The position numbers were made by a program, and so were the translations under genes. This document shows positions 16,434 to 24,142 of a stretch of 45,464 nucleotides of DNA, one piece after another. Numbering within the stretch: position 1 is the stretch's first letter; every line of letters begins with the position of its first letter. The stretch comes from QHCE01 sp038260095 (GTDB lineage Bacteria; Actinomycetota; Actinomycetes; Mycobacteriales; QHCE01). The DNA is taken from NCBI GenBank assembly GCA_038260095.1, contig JBBSOC010000009.1:1-45464 (forward strand). The letters run 5' to 3'. The notes beneath the pieces are model-generated. The model was not told where the DNA came from and did no database searches. It worked only from the letters and a program-made list of their open reading frames with translations.

Positions 16434-17026
16434 TTTCGATCCTTTAGTAATAGCGTGTGCGCCTTGAGGAGTTGAACGGCGGTCGCTCGCGCATCCAGAC
16501 CGGCAGAGGTGTCGCCGTCGATAGTGGTAACCACGCTGGCTCCCTCGATCAACAAAAGCAGTTGCCGGGCCAATGCCGGGCGGTCGGCAATGTTGAGGTC
16601 ACACATCCGATCTTCGAGAAGCGAGCGGTAGCGGGTCAGGTGGCGGCGGGCGATCGCGGCGATTGCCGGATCGCCGCGGGTGTCAGTGGTGGTATTGACG
16701 ACCGCGCATCCGCAGTACCCGGGTTGCGCGAACCAGGTAATCAGAAGATCAAATACCGCCAGAACCCGGTCAGGACCAGCGGGTGCGTTTGTTGTTTCGC
16801 GCTCCAGCCAGGCGTGAATACGATCGCTGTGCTCGCTGAGCATGGCTTCCACAAGCTGGTCTTTTGAGGGGAAGTAGCGGTACAGGCTGAGCTTGGACGC
16901 GTGGGCGCGAGCAACAATCTCGTTGACACCTACGGCGTGAACGCCCTGCTCGTAGAAGAGGGCGGTGGCTGTGTCCAGTATCCGCGACCGCGTCGCGGCT
17001 GGGCTGGGCGGACCAGCGATAGGCAT
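16430..17026 (-). CDS. TetR-family repressor of the adjacent MFS gene, 198 aa
   Basis: The N-terminal helix-turn-helix spans ILDTATALFYEQGVHAV through ASKLSLYRYFPSKDQLVEA; the C-terminal ligand domain has Cys residues at PGYCGCAV. I start at ATG 17026 because GAGAGGG lies five bases upstream and the TetR domain begins at once; the frame is open further upstream but has TetR-unlike sequence. It diverges from the MFS gene at 17117, and two palindromes lie between (17071-17110), so it probably represses both genes until an efflux substrate binds. Confidence 0.88.
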   Translation of the reverse strand: MPIAGPPSPAATRSRILDTATALFYEQGVHAVGVNEIVARAHASKLSLYRYFPSKDQLVEAMLSEHSDRIHAWLERETTNAPAGPDRVLAVFDLLITWFAQPGYCGCAVVNTTTDTRGDPAIAAIARRHLTRYRSLLEDRMCDLNIADRPALARQLLLLIEGASVVTTIDGDTSAGLDARATAVQLLKAHTLLLKDRK

Positions 17027-17070
17027 GCGCGCGCCCTCTCGGTTTGGAGGATGAATGCTTCTCATCTTAC

Positions 17071-17110
17071 AGTACAGGTCTGTACTAAGACAGTACCGAA
17101 CTGTACTGTC
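17071..17110. promoter_or_regulatory. Two TetR operator palindromes in the TetR/MFS divergent region
   Basis: Palindrome 1 at 17071-17086 is AGTACAG-GT-CTGTACT. Palindrome 2 at 17089-17110 has arms GACAGTAC and GTACTGTC around six bases. Both share an AGTAC/GTACT half-site. TACTGT inside the second lies seven bases before the MFS ATG and fits a leaderless -10, so a bound repressor would block it. Confidence 0.7.
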
Positions 17111-17116
17111 TTCTTT

Positions 17117-18391
17117 ATGAATGCAATTCAGATAAGGTCCGCGCCGCTTCGGAGGCTGTGGCTGGCGGTGTTGTGCGGCTACCTTGCCCTCGGTGCGACG
17201 TTGCAGGAGCTGCCCACCTACATGGTGGGGCGGTTCGGGACCGGACCGGCGCTGGTGGGACTGGGAGTCGGGGCGGCGTTTGCCGCTACTGCGGTCACGC
17301 GTCCGTTCGCGGGGCGGGCAGGTGACTCGGGACTCGCGCGGCCGGTCGTGATGGCCGGAGGCGTGATCACCTCTGTCGGTGCGATCGGACACCTGCTCGC
17401 ACCCAATCTGGCTTTGCTGATCGCGGCCCGGTTGGTCATGGGTGTGGGAGAAGCTGCGCTGTTCTCCGGCGCACTGCCTTGGGTGTTGTCGGCGACGTCG
17501 TCTGCCCGGCGAGGACGGGTCGCGGGCTGGTTTGGCTTATCGATGTGGGGCGGGCTGGCCATGGGACCGGTTCTCGCTGTTGCCGCGCATCAGCTCGGCG
17601 GCTCGACCGTGGTGTGGAGCCTTGTCATCGCACTCCCGCTGGCCTCAACCGTTCTGATCGCCTCGACTCGGCGTGTACCTCGCCAGCGCGGCACTTCACG
17701 AATTCGGGTCCGCTCATGGCGCGATATCGTTCCAGCCGGAGCGGGGCTGCCCGGTCTCTACTTGGGGCTGGCCGCTTACGGGTACGGCACCTTGACGGCA
17801 TTATTAGTGCTCTACCTCACCGATGATCGCATCGGGGGACAGAGCATGGGTCTTACAGTATTCGCGGTCGCGTTTCTGCTCACTCGCGCTGCCGGTAGCC
17901 CGCTGATCGACCGCTACGGGGGGCTCACCGTCGCCCGTCTTGTGGTCCTTGCCGAGATTGTGGGCCTGGTGCTGCTGGCGCAGACCCACACCGCGGCTGG
18001 GGCGCTTTTCGACGTCTCGATTATTGGGATTGGTCTTGGCTTGGTGTATCCGTCTGCCGCCGCGATCACCCTTACTCGTGCTCACGCTCTGCGCTCCGGA
18101 GCTGCGGTCGGCGCGATGACGTCCTGTTGGGATCTCGGCATCCTGGCCGCGGGTCTGCTGGGAGGCGTGATCGCGGTCCATTTTCATTACCCTGCAGCCT
18201 TTCTCGCTGCCTCGGTCGCCTGCGCCGGAGCCTTGGCTTTGACGTTCGCAATCCGCGAATGGCCGGGATCATCACTGGCATTCGGGCAGCGCGAAAGAGA
18301 TGCGCCAAGGCCATCAATCGTGCACGCCGAAAATATCACGCAGGCCGGCGCGGCCTGTATCAGTGATGTGGACCGCGCGGGTGGTCTTTGA
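17117..18391 (+). CDS. MFS transporter, 424 aa
   Basis: A 12-helix major facilitator, probably a drug or metabolite exporter. Visible marks are the loop 2-3 region GRAGDSGLARPVVM, helix 4-5 RLVMGVGEAALFSGALPW and the second-half RLVVLAEIVG. I start at ATG 17117 just before the first helix; the upstream open frame includes the operator region and is not MFS-like. There is no ribosome site, consistent with a leaderless message. The 3' end overlaps the 3' end of the ArsR gene by 78 bases. The TetR gene at 16430-17026 is the likely regulator. Confidence 0.88.
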   Translation: MNAIQIRSAPLRRLWLAVLCGYLALGATLQELPTYMVGRFGTGPALVGLGVGAAFAATAVTRPFAGRAGDSGLARPVVMAGGVITSVGAIGHLLAPNLALLIAARLVMGVGEAALFSGALPWVLSATSSARRGRVAGWFGLSMWGGLAMGPVLAVAAHQLGGSTVVWSLVIALPLASTVLIASTRRVPRQRGTSRIRVRSWRDIVPAGAGLPGLYLGLAAYGYGTLTALLVLYLTDDRIGGQSMGLTVFAVAFLLTRAAGSPLIDRYGGLTVARLVVLAEIVGLVLLAQTHTAAGALFDVSIIGIGLGLVYPSAAAITLTRAHALRSGAAVGAMTSCWDLGILAAGLLGGVIAVHFHYPAAFLAASVACAGALALTFAIREWPGSSLAFGQRERDAPRPSIVHAENITQAGAACISDVDRAGGL

Positions 18392-19102
18392 CCGATGGAC
18401 CCAGCCGAGCTCGATGAACCGGGCGAGCAAGCCGCGACCGACTCCGCCGGCGAGGTGGTGCCGCTGTTCGGACCAGTCAACGCAGTAGCGGATGACGGGG
18501 CGACGCGGCGGGAGCTCGATCCCGAAGCCGGCGAGGAATGCGTACCCGTCGGCGGTGAGCCGGTAGTCGACGTCGTGGCCATAGCCGACGCGTTTGTCGT
18601 GTTCGGCCTGGTCCGGGTCGAAGGTTCCATCCCCGCCGGTCAGCTGCTCGGCGTCGAGCATGACGCGCATGAGGGCGACACCGAGTCGTCCGGCGAGATG
18701 GTCATAACAAACGCGGGCTTCTCGAAGCGCATGGGCGCGGGTTCCTTGGCGCAGGGAACGGATTGGTTGAGCGGGGGCCAGCTGGGTAAGGACCTCGATG
18801 AGCTGGCCGACCTTCGGACCCGAAAGCCGGTAGTAGCGGTTGCGACCATGCTGTTCGACTGTGAGCAACCCCGCCGCTAGGAGTTTGCCCAGGTGGCTGC
18901 TGATAGTGGCGGCCGTGACCCCAGCTTCGGCGGCGAGCAGACTTGCCGGTAACGCTCGGCCGTCATTGAGGGCCATTAGTACCCGACAACGGCTCGGGTC
19001 GGCGAGCAGCGAGCCGACTGCGGCGATATCGGCATCACCGCGATGCTCGGTTCCCTCGGCCGCGGTTTCCCGGCTCATAGGTGAGGCGGCTGCAGTGGAC
19101 AT
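18314..19102 (-). CDS. ArsR-family regulator with C-terminal extension, 262 aa
   Basis: Residues 30-100 form a winged helix (LADPSRCRVLMALNDG, GVTAATISSHLGKLLAAGL, RYYRLSG wing). About 150 further residues form a conserved helical extension seen in a subset of large actinobacterial ArsR proteins. A TAGACT six bases before the ATG suggests a leaderless message. It diverges from a broken MFS gene across a perfect palindrome at 19125-19142 and is probably its former repressor, now possibly only autoregulatory. Confidence 0.85.
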   Translation of the reverse strand: MSTAAASPMSRETAAEGTEHRGDADIAAVGSLLADPSRCRVLMALNDGRALPASLLAAEAGVTAATISSHLGKLLAAGLLTVEQHGRNRYYRLSGPKVGQLIEVLTQLAPAQPIRSLRQGTRAHALREARVCYDHLAGRLGVALMRVMLDAEQLTGGDGTFDPDQAEHDKRVGYGHDVDYRLTADGYAFLAGFGIELPPRRPVIRYCVDWSEQRHHLAGGVGRGLLARFIELGWVHRSKTTRAVHITDTGRAGLRDIFGVHD

Positions 19103-19124
19103 AGTTCCAGTCTACGGACATTCG

Positions 19125-19142
19125 CTTCGACAGCCGTCGAAG
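19125..19142. promoter_or_regulatory. Palindromic operator between ArsR and the broken MFS gene
   Basis: CTTCGAC-AGCC-GTCGAAG, a perfect 7+4+7 palindrome. It sits between the two facing -10 hexamers (TAGACT for ArsR at 19109-19114 reversed, TATGGT for the MFS at 19154-19159) where both -35 regions should be, so a bound ArsR would shut both promoters. Confidence 0.65.
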
Positions 19143-19165
19143 TTTAAACGATCTATGGTTGCCCC

Positions 19166-20364
19166 ATGAACGCAGCAGTCGAGCAAAAGGCGGCGTCGGA
19201 AGGCGTCCTAGATCGGCCCGACGGCCGGAGTAATCAACGGCGGCGGAGATGGACGCTGGTCGCGGCCAGTTTGGGCTTCGCGGTGATCCAGCTAGACGTC
19301 AGCGTCGTTAATGTTGCGTTCACACCGATCGGAGTGGCGCTGGGCGGTGGCGTTGCGGGGTCGCAGTGGATAGTCGCGGCGTACACCGTGGCGTTCGCGG
19401 CACTGATTCTGACCGCAGGTGCGCTGGGGGACCGGGAGCTAGCGGGGCGTTGTCGGCCGGCCCATTGGTGGGTGGCGTGCTGATTGCCACGCTGGGATGG
19501 CGCTCCATTTTCTTCATCAACGCACCGATCGGACTGATCGGAATCTGGCTCACGGTCCGCTTCGCCGCAGAAACACCCCGCTCACGCGAGCGCGGCGTAG
19601 ACCTCGCGGGGCAGGTAAGTGTCGTCGTTGCGCTCACCGCGCTGGCCGGCGCGGTAATCGAGGGCGGCTTGCGCGGGTTCACCGATCCTGCGGTGCTGGC
19701 AGGATTCACTCTGGCCGTGATTGCCGGGACGGCGTTTGTCGTTATGGAGGCTAAGCGGTCCCAACCGATGCTGCCACTGCGACTGTTCCGCTCCTCCACG
19801 TTTAGCTCCACGGCCGCTATCGGACTGCTGGTTAACGTCGCCTTCTACGGGCTGATCTTCGTGTTCAGCCTATTTTTTCAGCAAACGCAGCATTTGTCGG
19901 CGATGGCCACCGGTTTAGCGTTCGCTCCAATGACTGCGGCGATCCTGGCTGGGAACTTCGCCGCGGCACGTTTGGCTCGCATTGTCGGTGCGCGAGGGGT
20001 GATCGGTATCGGGGCGTTGCTTATGGCCGCCGGTGGCGCGGGGTTACTCGGCATCGCCGCAGCCACCCCCTATTGGGCGATCCTCGCCCAGCTCGTCGCG
20101 CTTGGGCTTGGCCTTGGGCTGCTCGTCCCAGCGATGACCTCCGCTCTGTTGGGCAGCGTGGAGAAGTCGTTTTCTGGAGTGGCCTCGGGCACGTTGAACA
20201 CCACACGTCAGATCGGCAGCGTGATCGGAGTCGCGTTGTTTGGGTCGCTGGTTGCCGGCGGGGGTTTGCTACCCGGGCTGCACCTGGCACTAGCCATCTC
20301 CATCGGACTGGTCCTGGCCGTGACAGTGCTAACTCCTTGCATCGGAAAGGGCGCGCCCGCATGA
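19166..20364 (+). pseudogene. DHA2-type MFS exporter with internal deletion and frame change
   Basis: The first 85 codons are normal (LGFAVIQLDVSVVNVAF, QWIVAAYTVAFAALILTAGALGDR). At about 19436 the sequence jumps to ASGALSAGPLVGGVLIATLGWR in another frame, which continues intact to 20364. The missing piece is about 75 residues and covers transmembrane helices 3 to 5, including the signature motifs. A leaderless-type TATGGT stands six bases before the ATG. No functional carrier is expected, although the ArsR gene and operator remain. Confidence 0.78.
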
Positions 20365-20449
20365 CGGCTTCGAATAGCGCCACGCTGCGTGGTCGTGATG
20401 ATGAACTGGTGCTATTCGTCGCTGGGTCACTTGCGGGCATACTGGTGAC

Positions 20450-20875
20450 ATGCGCGACGCACTGCCGGTGAATGGATCGGTCTCAATTCCTGAGGCTGAG
20501 CTGCGGTGGCGCTTTTCTCGAGCGAGTGGGCCGGGTGGCCAAGGGGTCAACACCACCGACTCGCGGGTCGAGCTGGTCTTCGACGTGAACGCCAGCGTGG
20601 CGTTCACGCCCACGCAACGGGACCGAGTACTGCAACGATTGTCCGGGCGGCTGGTGCGCGGGTTGCTCACGGTAGTCGCCACCGAGCATCGTTCTCAGCT
20701 ACGCAATCGGGAAGCGGCCCGAGTTCGACTCGCCGCGGCGCTTCGACAAGCACTAACCCCAGATCCCCCGAAACGTCGAGCATCTCGTCCCTCCCGAGCC
20801 GCCCGCGAGCGGCGGCTGGCTGACAAGCGCCGCCGAACGGTCACCAAACGGCTGCGCCGCCCAACCGAGGACTGA
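20450..20875 (+). CDS. arfB: Alternative ribosome-rescue factor ArfB (peptidyl-tRNA hydrolase), 141 aa
   Basis: Hydrolyses peptidyl-tRNA on ribosomes stalled on truncated mRNA. The RF1/2-like core has GGQ at residues 29-31 in SGPGGQGVN, and the last 40 residues form the Arg/Lys/Ser-rich tail that enters the empty mRNA channel (RRASRPSRAARERR onward). CATACT lies six bases before the ATG with no ribosome site, so a leaderless message is likely. Broken genes lie on both sides. Confidence 0.9.
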   Translation: MRDALPVNGSVSIPEAELRWRFSRASGPGGQGVNTTDSRVELVFDVNASVAFTPTQRDRVLQRLSGRLVRGLLTVVATEHRSQLRNREAARVRLAAALRQALTPDPPKRRASRPSRAARERRLADKRRRTVTKRLRRPTED

Positions 20876-20970
20876 GCCATCCTGTCTACTGGACGAGGTC
20901 AATTTTGGAGGGAGTGAGCGGTACACCAACTATAGTCTGATTGGTTTCAGTCCGGTCGTGAGGAGTGCTG

Positions 20971-21120
20971 GTGATTGAGCTGAGCACCCGTGAGCAGGTA
21001 TCCATAATGAGAGAGGCTGGCCGGGTCGTCACCCACGCACTCCAGGCTGTCAGAGATCATGCCGCGATCGGCGTCTATCTGCCCGAGCTAGACGAGGTGG
21101 CGTTGGCCGGTGCGTTCCGC
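20971..21120 (+). pseudogene. map: N-terminal fragment of methionine aminopeptidase
   Basis: AGGAG five bases before GTG 20971 opens fifty codons matching the start of type I methionine aminopeptidase: VIELSTREQVSIMREAGRVV and LDEVALAG. Homology ends at about codon 48, before any metal ligand, and the frame runs straight into a DUF4913 remnant. It is therefore a scrap of an extra map copy left by a deletion or recombination. Confidence 0.6.
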
Positions 21121-21399
21121 TGATGTAGGCAATGGTGGCAGCACGCCGAAGCCATCTCATGACTGGAATCCTTGTGGCGGACGTGGGAAGTCGTCCGGCG
21201 TGATCCGGTCGGTATGAGCGCCTGGTACCGCGATCATCTAGATCATCATCTGCCTATCCTGCTCGGCTCGGGCGGCCCCTTCGCCCAATGCAACACGATC
21301 GCCACGTATCAGCACAACCACTCCCGACCTATCCCGCGCCGCAAACCTGGTGGACCACCAGCTCATGAAGTTGGTGCCGCGAAGACTACCGACTGTTGA
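21109..21399 (+). pseudogene. DUF4913 protein remnant with two in-frame TGA codons
   Basis: In the same frame as the map fragment: CRQWWQHAEAIS, a TGA at 21160-21162, then LESLWRTWEVVRRDP and GMSAWYRDHLDHHLPILL followed by GPFAQC. This is the characteristic DUF4913 core, found on actinobacterial plasmids and integrative elements. The TGA falls where relatives have Arg in SRLE, and the TGA at 21121 falls where Trp is expected. It is a dead trace of a mobile element. Confidence 0.62.
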
Positions 21400-21506
21400 G
21401 GGCAACTTCCACTACACGTTGGCTTAGAGACCAGCAGGGTCAATATCTAATGATTTTTGGCCTAAACTTGGGCCGCTGAGGACAGTCCGTAAAGGGGTGA
21501 TGGGAC

Positions 21507-21785
21507 TTAGCGGCATTTGTAGAGGGTGGCTTGGCCGCGACCGCCGATTTTTACCACGTCAACGAATAGTTGCTGGTCGTGGATCTCGTAGATGACGCGC
21601 CAGTCTCCGCTGCGCAGCCGCCATTGGTTGCGGCTACTGCCCTCCATCTTGCAGCCTTTCGGATACGGGGGGCGGGGATTTTCTGCGAGGGTCTCAATTG
21701 CGGCTATGATCCTTCGCCGTACCGTCGGGTCGAGCTTCTTTATTTTCTTACCCGCCGCAGGGCGAATCTTGATCGTATATGTCAC
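21507..21785 (-). CDS. RelE/ParE-superfamily toxin, 92 aa
   Basis: A ribosome-dependent mRNA interferase candidate. It has the RelE pattern: YTIKIRPAAGKKIKKLD at the start, Lys/Arg-rich helices, WRLRSGDWRVIYEI in the middle and LFVDVVKIGGRG near the end with the basic residues thought to bind mRNA. The antitoxin gene ends six bases upstream, so they are one operon. Nothing suggests inactivation. Confidence 0.85.
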   Translation of the reverse strand: MTYTIKIRPAAGKKIKKLDPTVRRRIIAAIETLAENPRPPYPKGCKMEGSSRNQWRLRSGDWRVIYEIHDQQLFVDVVKIGGRGQATLYKCR

Positions 21786-21791
21786 GTCTGG

Positions 21792-22070
21792 TTAACGGCC
21801 CTGAGCTTCAAGTTCGGCTATCTCGGCCTTGAACTGCTCCCATGGCACGGACGGCTCCTGGCGTGCTAGCTCTGCATCGGCTATGTCGGCAGCGTCTTCT
21901 AGGGCTTCCAATTCCAGGTACTGTTCCTCGCTCATGAGCACGTAACGGTGACCGGCCTCGTCGGCTAGACGCGCTACTTTGCCCTTGTCGGCGAGCCGTG
22001 CGGCACGATCCCATGGCGATGGGCCCACTACAAATAGGGCGGGTTCCTCATGAGCTGAGATAATCGTCAT
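21792..22070 (-). CDS. Antitoxin of the RelE-type pair (Phd/YefM-like), 92 aa
   Basis: Acidic protein preceding the RelE-like toxin. Residues about 30-50 (ADKGKVARLADEAGHRYVLMSEEQYLELEAL) match the Phd/YefM end of the DNA-binding domain, followed by an acidic C-terminal arm (DAADIADAELARQEPS) for binding the toxin. I start at ATG 22070, six bases after TATACT with no ribosome site, a leaderless pattern; an upstream in-frame start at 22133 would include the promoter. Confidence 0.8.
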   Translation of the reverse strand: MTIISAHEEPALFVVGPSPWDRAARLADKGKVARLADEAGHRYVLMSEEQYLELEALEDAADIADAELARQEPSVPWEQFKAEIAELEAQGR

Positions 22071-22076
22071 GCTGCC

Positions 22077-22090
22077 AGTATAACCGGTTA
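22077..22090 (-). promoter_or_regulatory. Promoter and operator of the RelE-type module
   Basis: TATACT (22082-22077 reversed) is the -10; TAACCGGTTA at 22081-22090 is a perfect ten-base palindrome touching it. This is where an antitoxin-toxin complex would bind for autoregulation. Confidence 0.55.
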
Positions 22091-22409
22091 AACCAGCATC
22101 TCCCGTAAACTCGGAGACGAACACCCCGGTCACCTTTAACCTTGCGGCTACTCCTTGGCTGAAACCCCAGTGACCCCGGGTTTATTGCGCCGATGCTGGT
22201 AAGCTTGGAGTTACGCTGGTGCTTTGGAGTGGCCAGAAGCGGGGTGCGGCTCCTGGGGTATACCAGGCCCGCGCTTTCCTAGCCAAGCTTGATTCATGCC
22301 CACTCGATGAAGCACGCAACTGCGGCCAATATTTTAGGGTTCCCGCAAGACCGGCCCGTATAGCTCCTGCCGTGAAAACTACCGGCAACAACCTCCACGG
22401 CACGTCGAC
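22091..22409. other. 319-base gap without a recognised gene
   Basis: Lies between the antitoxin promoter and the 3' end of the XRE gene. Open frames exist on both strands but have no family resemblance, biased codons or ribosome sites. No toxin-like sequence was found here for the XRE antitoxin. Confidence 0.4.
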
Positions 22410-22727
22410 TTATACGGCTGCTGGGAATTGCATCTGATGGTCACCGAAATCGGCAGCCAGGCGTAGCTTTCCGCCCAATGCTTCAACGTAGGAGCGGATA
22501 GTGGTCAAGGCCATTGTGTCGGGATCTCCGTGTTCGATCGCGGAAACACGGGACTGATTGACCCCCAAAGCGTGAGCGAGCTGTACTTGCGTAAGCCCGG
22601 TTGCCTTGCGCATTTGCGCCAGGTTCCAACCCTGAATGTAGGCATCAATACGTTCACCAGCGGCGGCCACATCGGCTTCGTTGACGTCGAACTCAGCTAC
22701 AAACTCGGTACGTGTGTAGGCAGGCAT
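22410..22727 (-). CDS. XRE-family HTH protein, HigA-type antitoxin, 105 aa
   Basis: Residues 30-90 form an XRE helix-turn-helix (LAQMRKATGLTQVQLAHALGVNQSRVSAIEHG), followed by EALGGKLRLAADFGD, the typical HigA end. Such genes usually lie next to a HigB/Gp49-type toxin, but no toxin-like frame is visible on either side, so this looks like an orphan antitoxin or a solitary regulator. A 28-base perfect palindrome lies upstream at 22799-22826 and is the likely autoregulatory site. Confidence 0.82.
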   Translation of the reverse strand: MPAYTRTEFVAEFDVNEADVAAAGERIDAYIQGWNLAQMRKATGLTQVQLAHALGVNQSRVSAIEHGDPDTMALTTIRSYVEALGGKLRLAADFGDHQMQFPAAV

Positions 22728-22798
22728 TAGGACCGTTCTCTCTTCTGATGTTGCTGGATAACGACACTCCAGTCACCCATCCCGTGACACTGCCACCC

Positions 22799-22826
22799 AA
22801 TAGTATCACTTAAAAGTGATACTATT
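22799..22826. promoter_or_regulatory. Perfect palindrome upstream of the XRE gene
   Basis: Two 13-base arms (AATAGTATCACTT and its complement) around AA. It lies about 70 bases before the XRE start in an AT-rich patch and contains GATACT, which could serve as -10. Likely the operator of the XRE protein. Confidence 0.65.
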
Positions 22827-22925
22827 GAACCACGGCAACCTACCGTGCGCACGCCATCACCGATGGCGGGCCCCTCATCCTCACTGTTTCCTAAGTTAGC
22901 TTGTGAGGCTACGCAGTTCTGCGAG

Positions 22926-23711
22926 CTATGCGGTGTTGACGACGCCGACGAGAAACGCTTGGAATTCGCTGTCTAGCCTGACGCCATAGGTGAGTTCTTC
23001 ACTGGGGTCGCCGCCTTCGTTATCGCCGCCGACGTTAGCGATAACTGTGCCTTGATGGGTTAGGGGGTTGTAGTTAGTCATAAGCGGGGCGCCGCTCACG
23101 CCATCACCAAAGCTTTTACCGCAGTCGGCCTGGAACTCGTCCTTATGGCCGTTCACCTTGTGCACTCTGGCATAGACTTGGCAGTACAGGGGGCTGGGGC
23201 CGTTGATGGGGTAGCCGATGGAGGAGATCACGCCCGAGATGGGGGCGTTGAGTTGGTAGTTTTGGCCGCCGACTACGTCCTGAATGTTGCGGCCCTGGTT
23301 GTTTTTCTCAAGCACGAGTAGTGCGGTGTCGTAGTCGGGGTTATGGCTAATGTTGCCCCGCTTGGGCATGAGGTGATACGAGGCCACTTGCCACACGCCG
23401 TAGGGTGTGGGGTTGGTGGTACCGGGGCTATATCCGGGAGTGAAGCTGAAGGCTGAAGCCCCCGGATGAACATAAAAACCGTCAATGGTGTGTGCCGCAA
23501 CAAGGACAATGTTTCGCTTCGGGGTGTTAATCACGGTGCCAGTGCTGACCGGGCCGTAACCCGCCACTGATACCACACCGACTGTGGGGATCGCGCTGGT
23601 TGGAAAGGATGGCTGAGGGGCCGGGGCGGCGGCTTCGGCGACCGTTGCCGGCAACAACATCAACATCGCTGTAACGACGCCAACGAACGCACCGAAACGT
23701 TTACCTAACAT
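22926..23711 (-). CDS. Secreted trypsin-like serine protease, 261 aa
   Basis: A chymotrypsin-fold (S1/V8-like) peptidase. A signal peptide ends near PATVAEAAA. The catalytic His is in VLVAAHTI, the Asp in NPDYDTALLVLE and the Ser in GDGVSGAPLM. Two Cys (LYCQ and ADCG) probably form the disulfide beside the active Ser. I start at ATG 23711, with GGAG six bases upstream, rather than the ATG at 23744, which has none. No pro-region is obvious, so it may act directly after export. It lies between the XRE gene and vapBC and appears to be its own unit. Confidence 0.85.
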   Translation of the reverse strand: MLGKRFGAFVGVVTAMLMLLPATVAEAAAPAPQPSFPTSAIPTVGVVSVAGYGPVSTGTVINTPKRNIVLVAAHTIDGFYVHPGASAFSFTPGYSPGTTNPTPYGVWQVASYHLMPKRGNISHNPDYDTALLVLEKNNQGRNIQDVVGGQNYQLNAPISGVISSIGYPINGPSPLYCQVYARVHKVNGHKDEFQADCGKSFGDGVSGAPLMTNYNPLTHQGTVIANVGGDNEGGDPSEELTYGVRLDSEFQAFLVGVVNTA

Positions 23712-23777
23712 GGGGGTCTCCGCGGTCTTTAAGGGCTTAAACATTTGTCAGCCCAAGAGGATCATACCGTGTCCTGC

Positions 23778-23891
23778 TTACCACAGGCCGGAGCTGCCCG
23801 CACGCGCTTCAGCTTTTAGGGCTTCTAGAAAATCTCGCCCGCTTGCTGTGGTGTTGGTGCATCTGAGATCTGAATCTATCACACATGCCAT
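23778..23891 (-). CDS. Possible small ORF, 37 aa, starting inside the vapBC operator
   Basis: An ATG to TAA frame giving MACVIDSDLRCTNTTASGRD then FLEALKAEARAGSSGLW. The composition is protein-like, but there is no ribosome site and the ATG lies within the CATACG/CGTATG palindrome in front of vapB. It could be a small cytosolic protein, the truncated end of something larger, or chance. Confidence 0.25.
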   Translation of the reverse strand: MACVIDSDLRCTNTTASGRDFLEALKAEARAGSSGLW

Positions 23892-23914
23892 ACGTACTGT
23901 GCGTATGTTAAAAT
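23885..23914 (+). promoter_or_regulatory. Promoter and operator of vapBC
   Basis: CATACG (23889-23894) and CGTATG (23902-23907) form an inverted repeat with a seven-base spacer. TAAAAT at 23909-23914 lies six bases before the vapB ATG, and ATGCCA at 23885-23890 is an 18-base-spaced -35 candidate. A VapBC complex bound here would cover the promoter. Confidence 0.6.
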
Positions 23915-23920
23915 AGACTT

Positions 23921-24142
23921 ATGGTGAAAACGACGATGTATATCAGTGAGGAACTTAAGCAAGATATTCATCTGCTGGCGCAGAACAGAGGGACCTCTGA
24001 GGCCCAAGTCATGCGTGACGCATTGGAAAAAGAAGCGGCCACCCTACGCCCAGATTGGGATCTTCTACCTTCCCTGGACTTGCCACATATGCAGCCTATG
24101 GCGCATGAAGATGAGTGTTTCCTCACCGGTTTTGGTGCTTAA
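23921..24142 (+). CDS. vapB: VapB antitoxin, ribbon-helix-helix type, 73 aa
   Basis: The N-terminal MVKTTMYISEELKQDIHLLA is a ribbon-helix-helix dimerisation and DNA-binding fold, and TSEAQVMRDALEKEA is its second helix. The C-terminal arm ends LTGFGA, typical of VapB arms that cross the toxin groove. A TAAAAT hexamer six bases upstream and no ribosome site suggest a leaderless message. The stop overlaps the vapC start as TAATG. Confidence 0.87.
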   Translation: MVKTTMYISEELKQDIHLLAQNRGTSEAQVMRDALEKEAATLRPDWDLLPSLDLPHMQPMAHEDECFLTGFGA

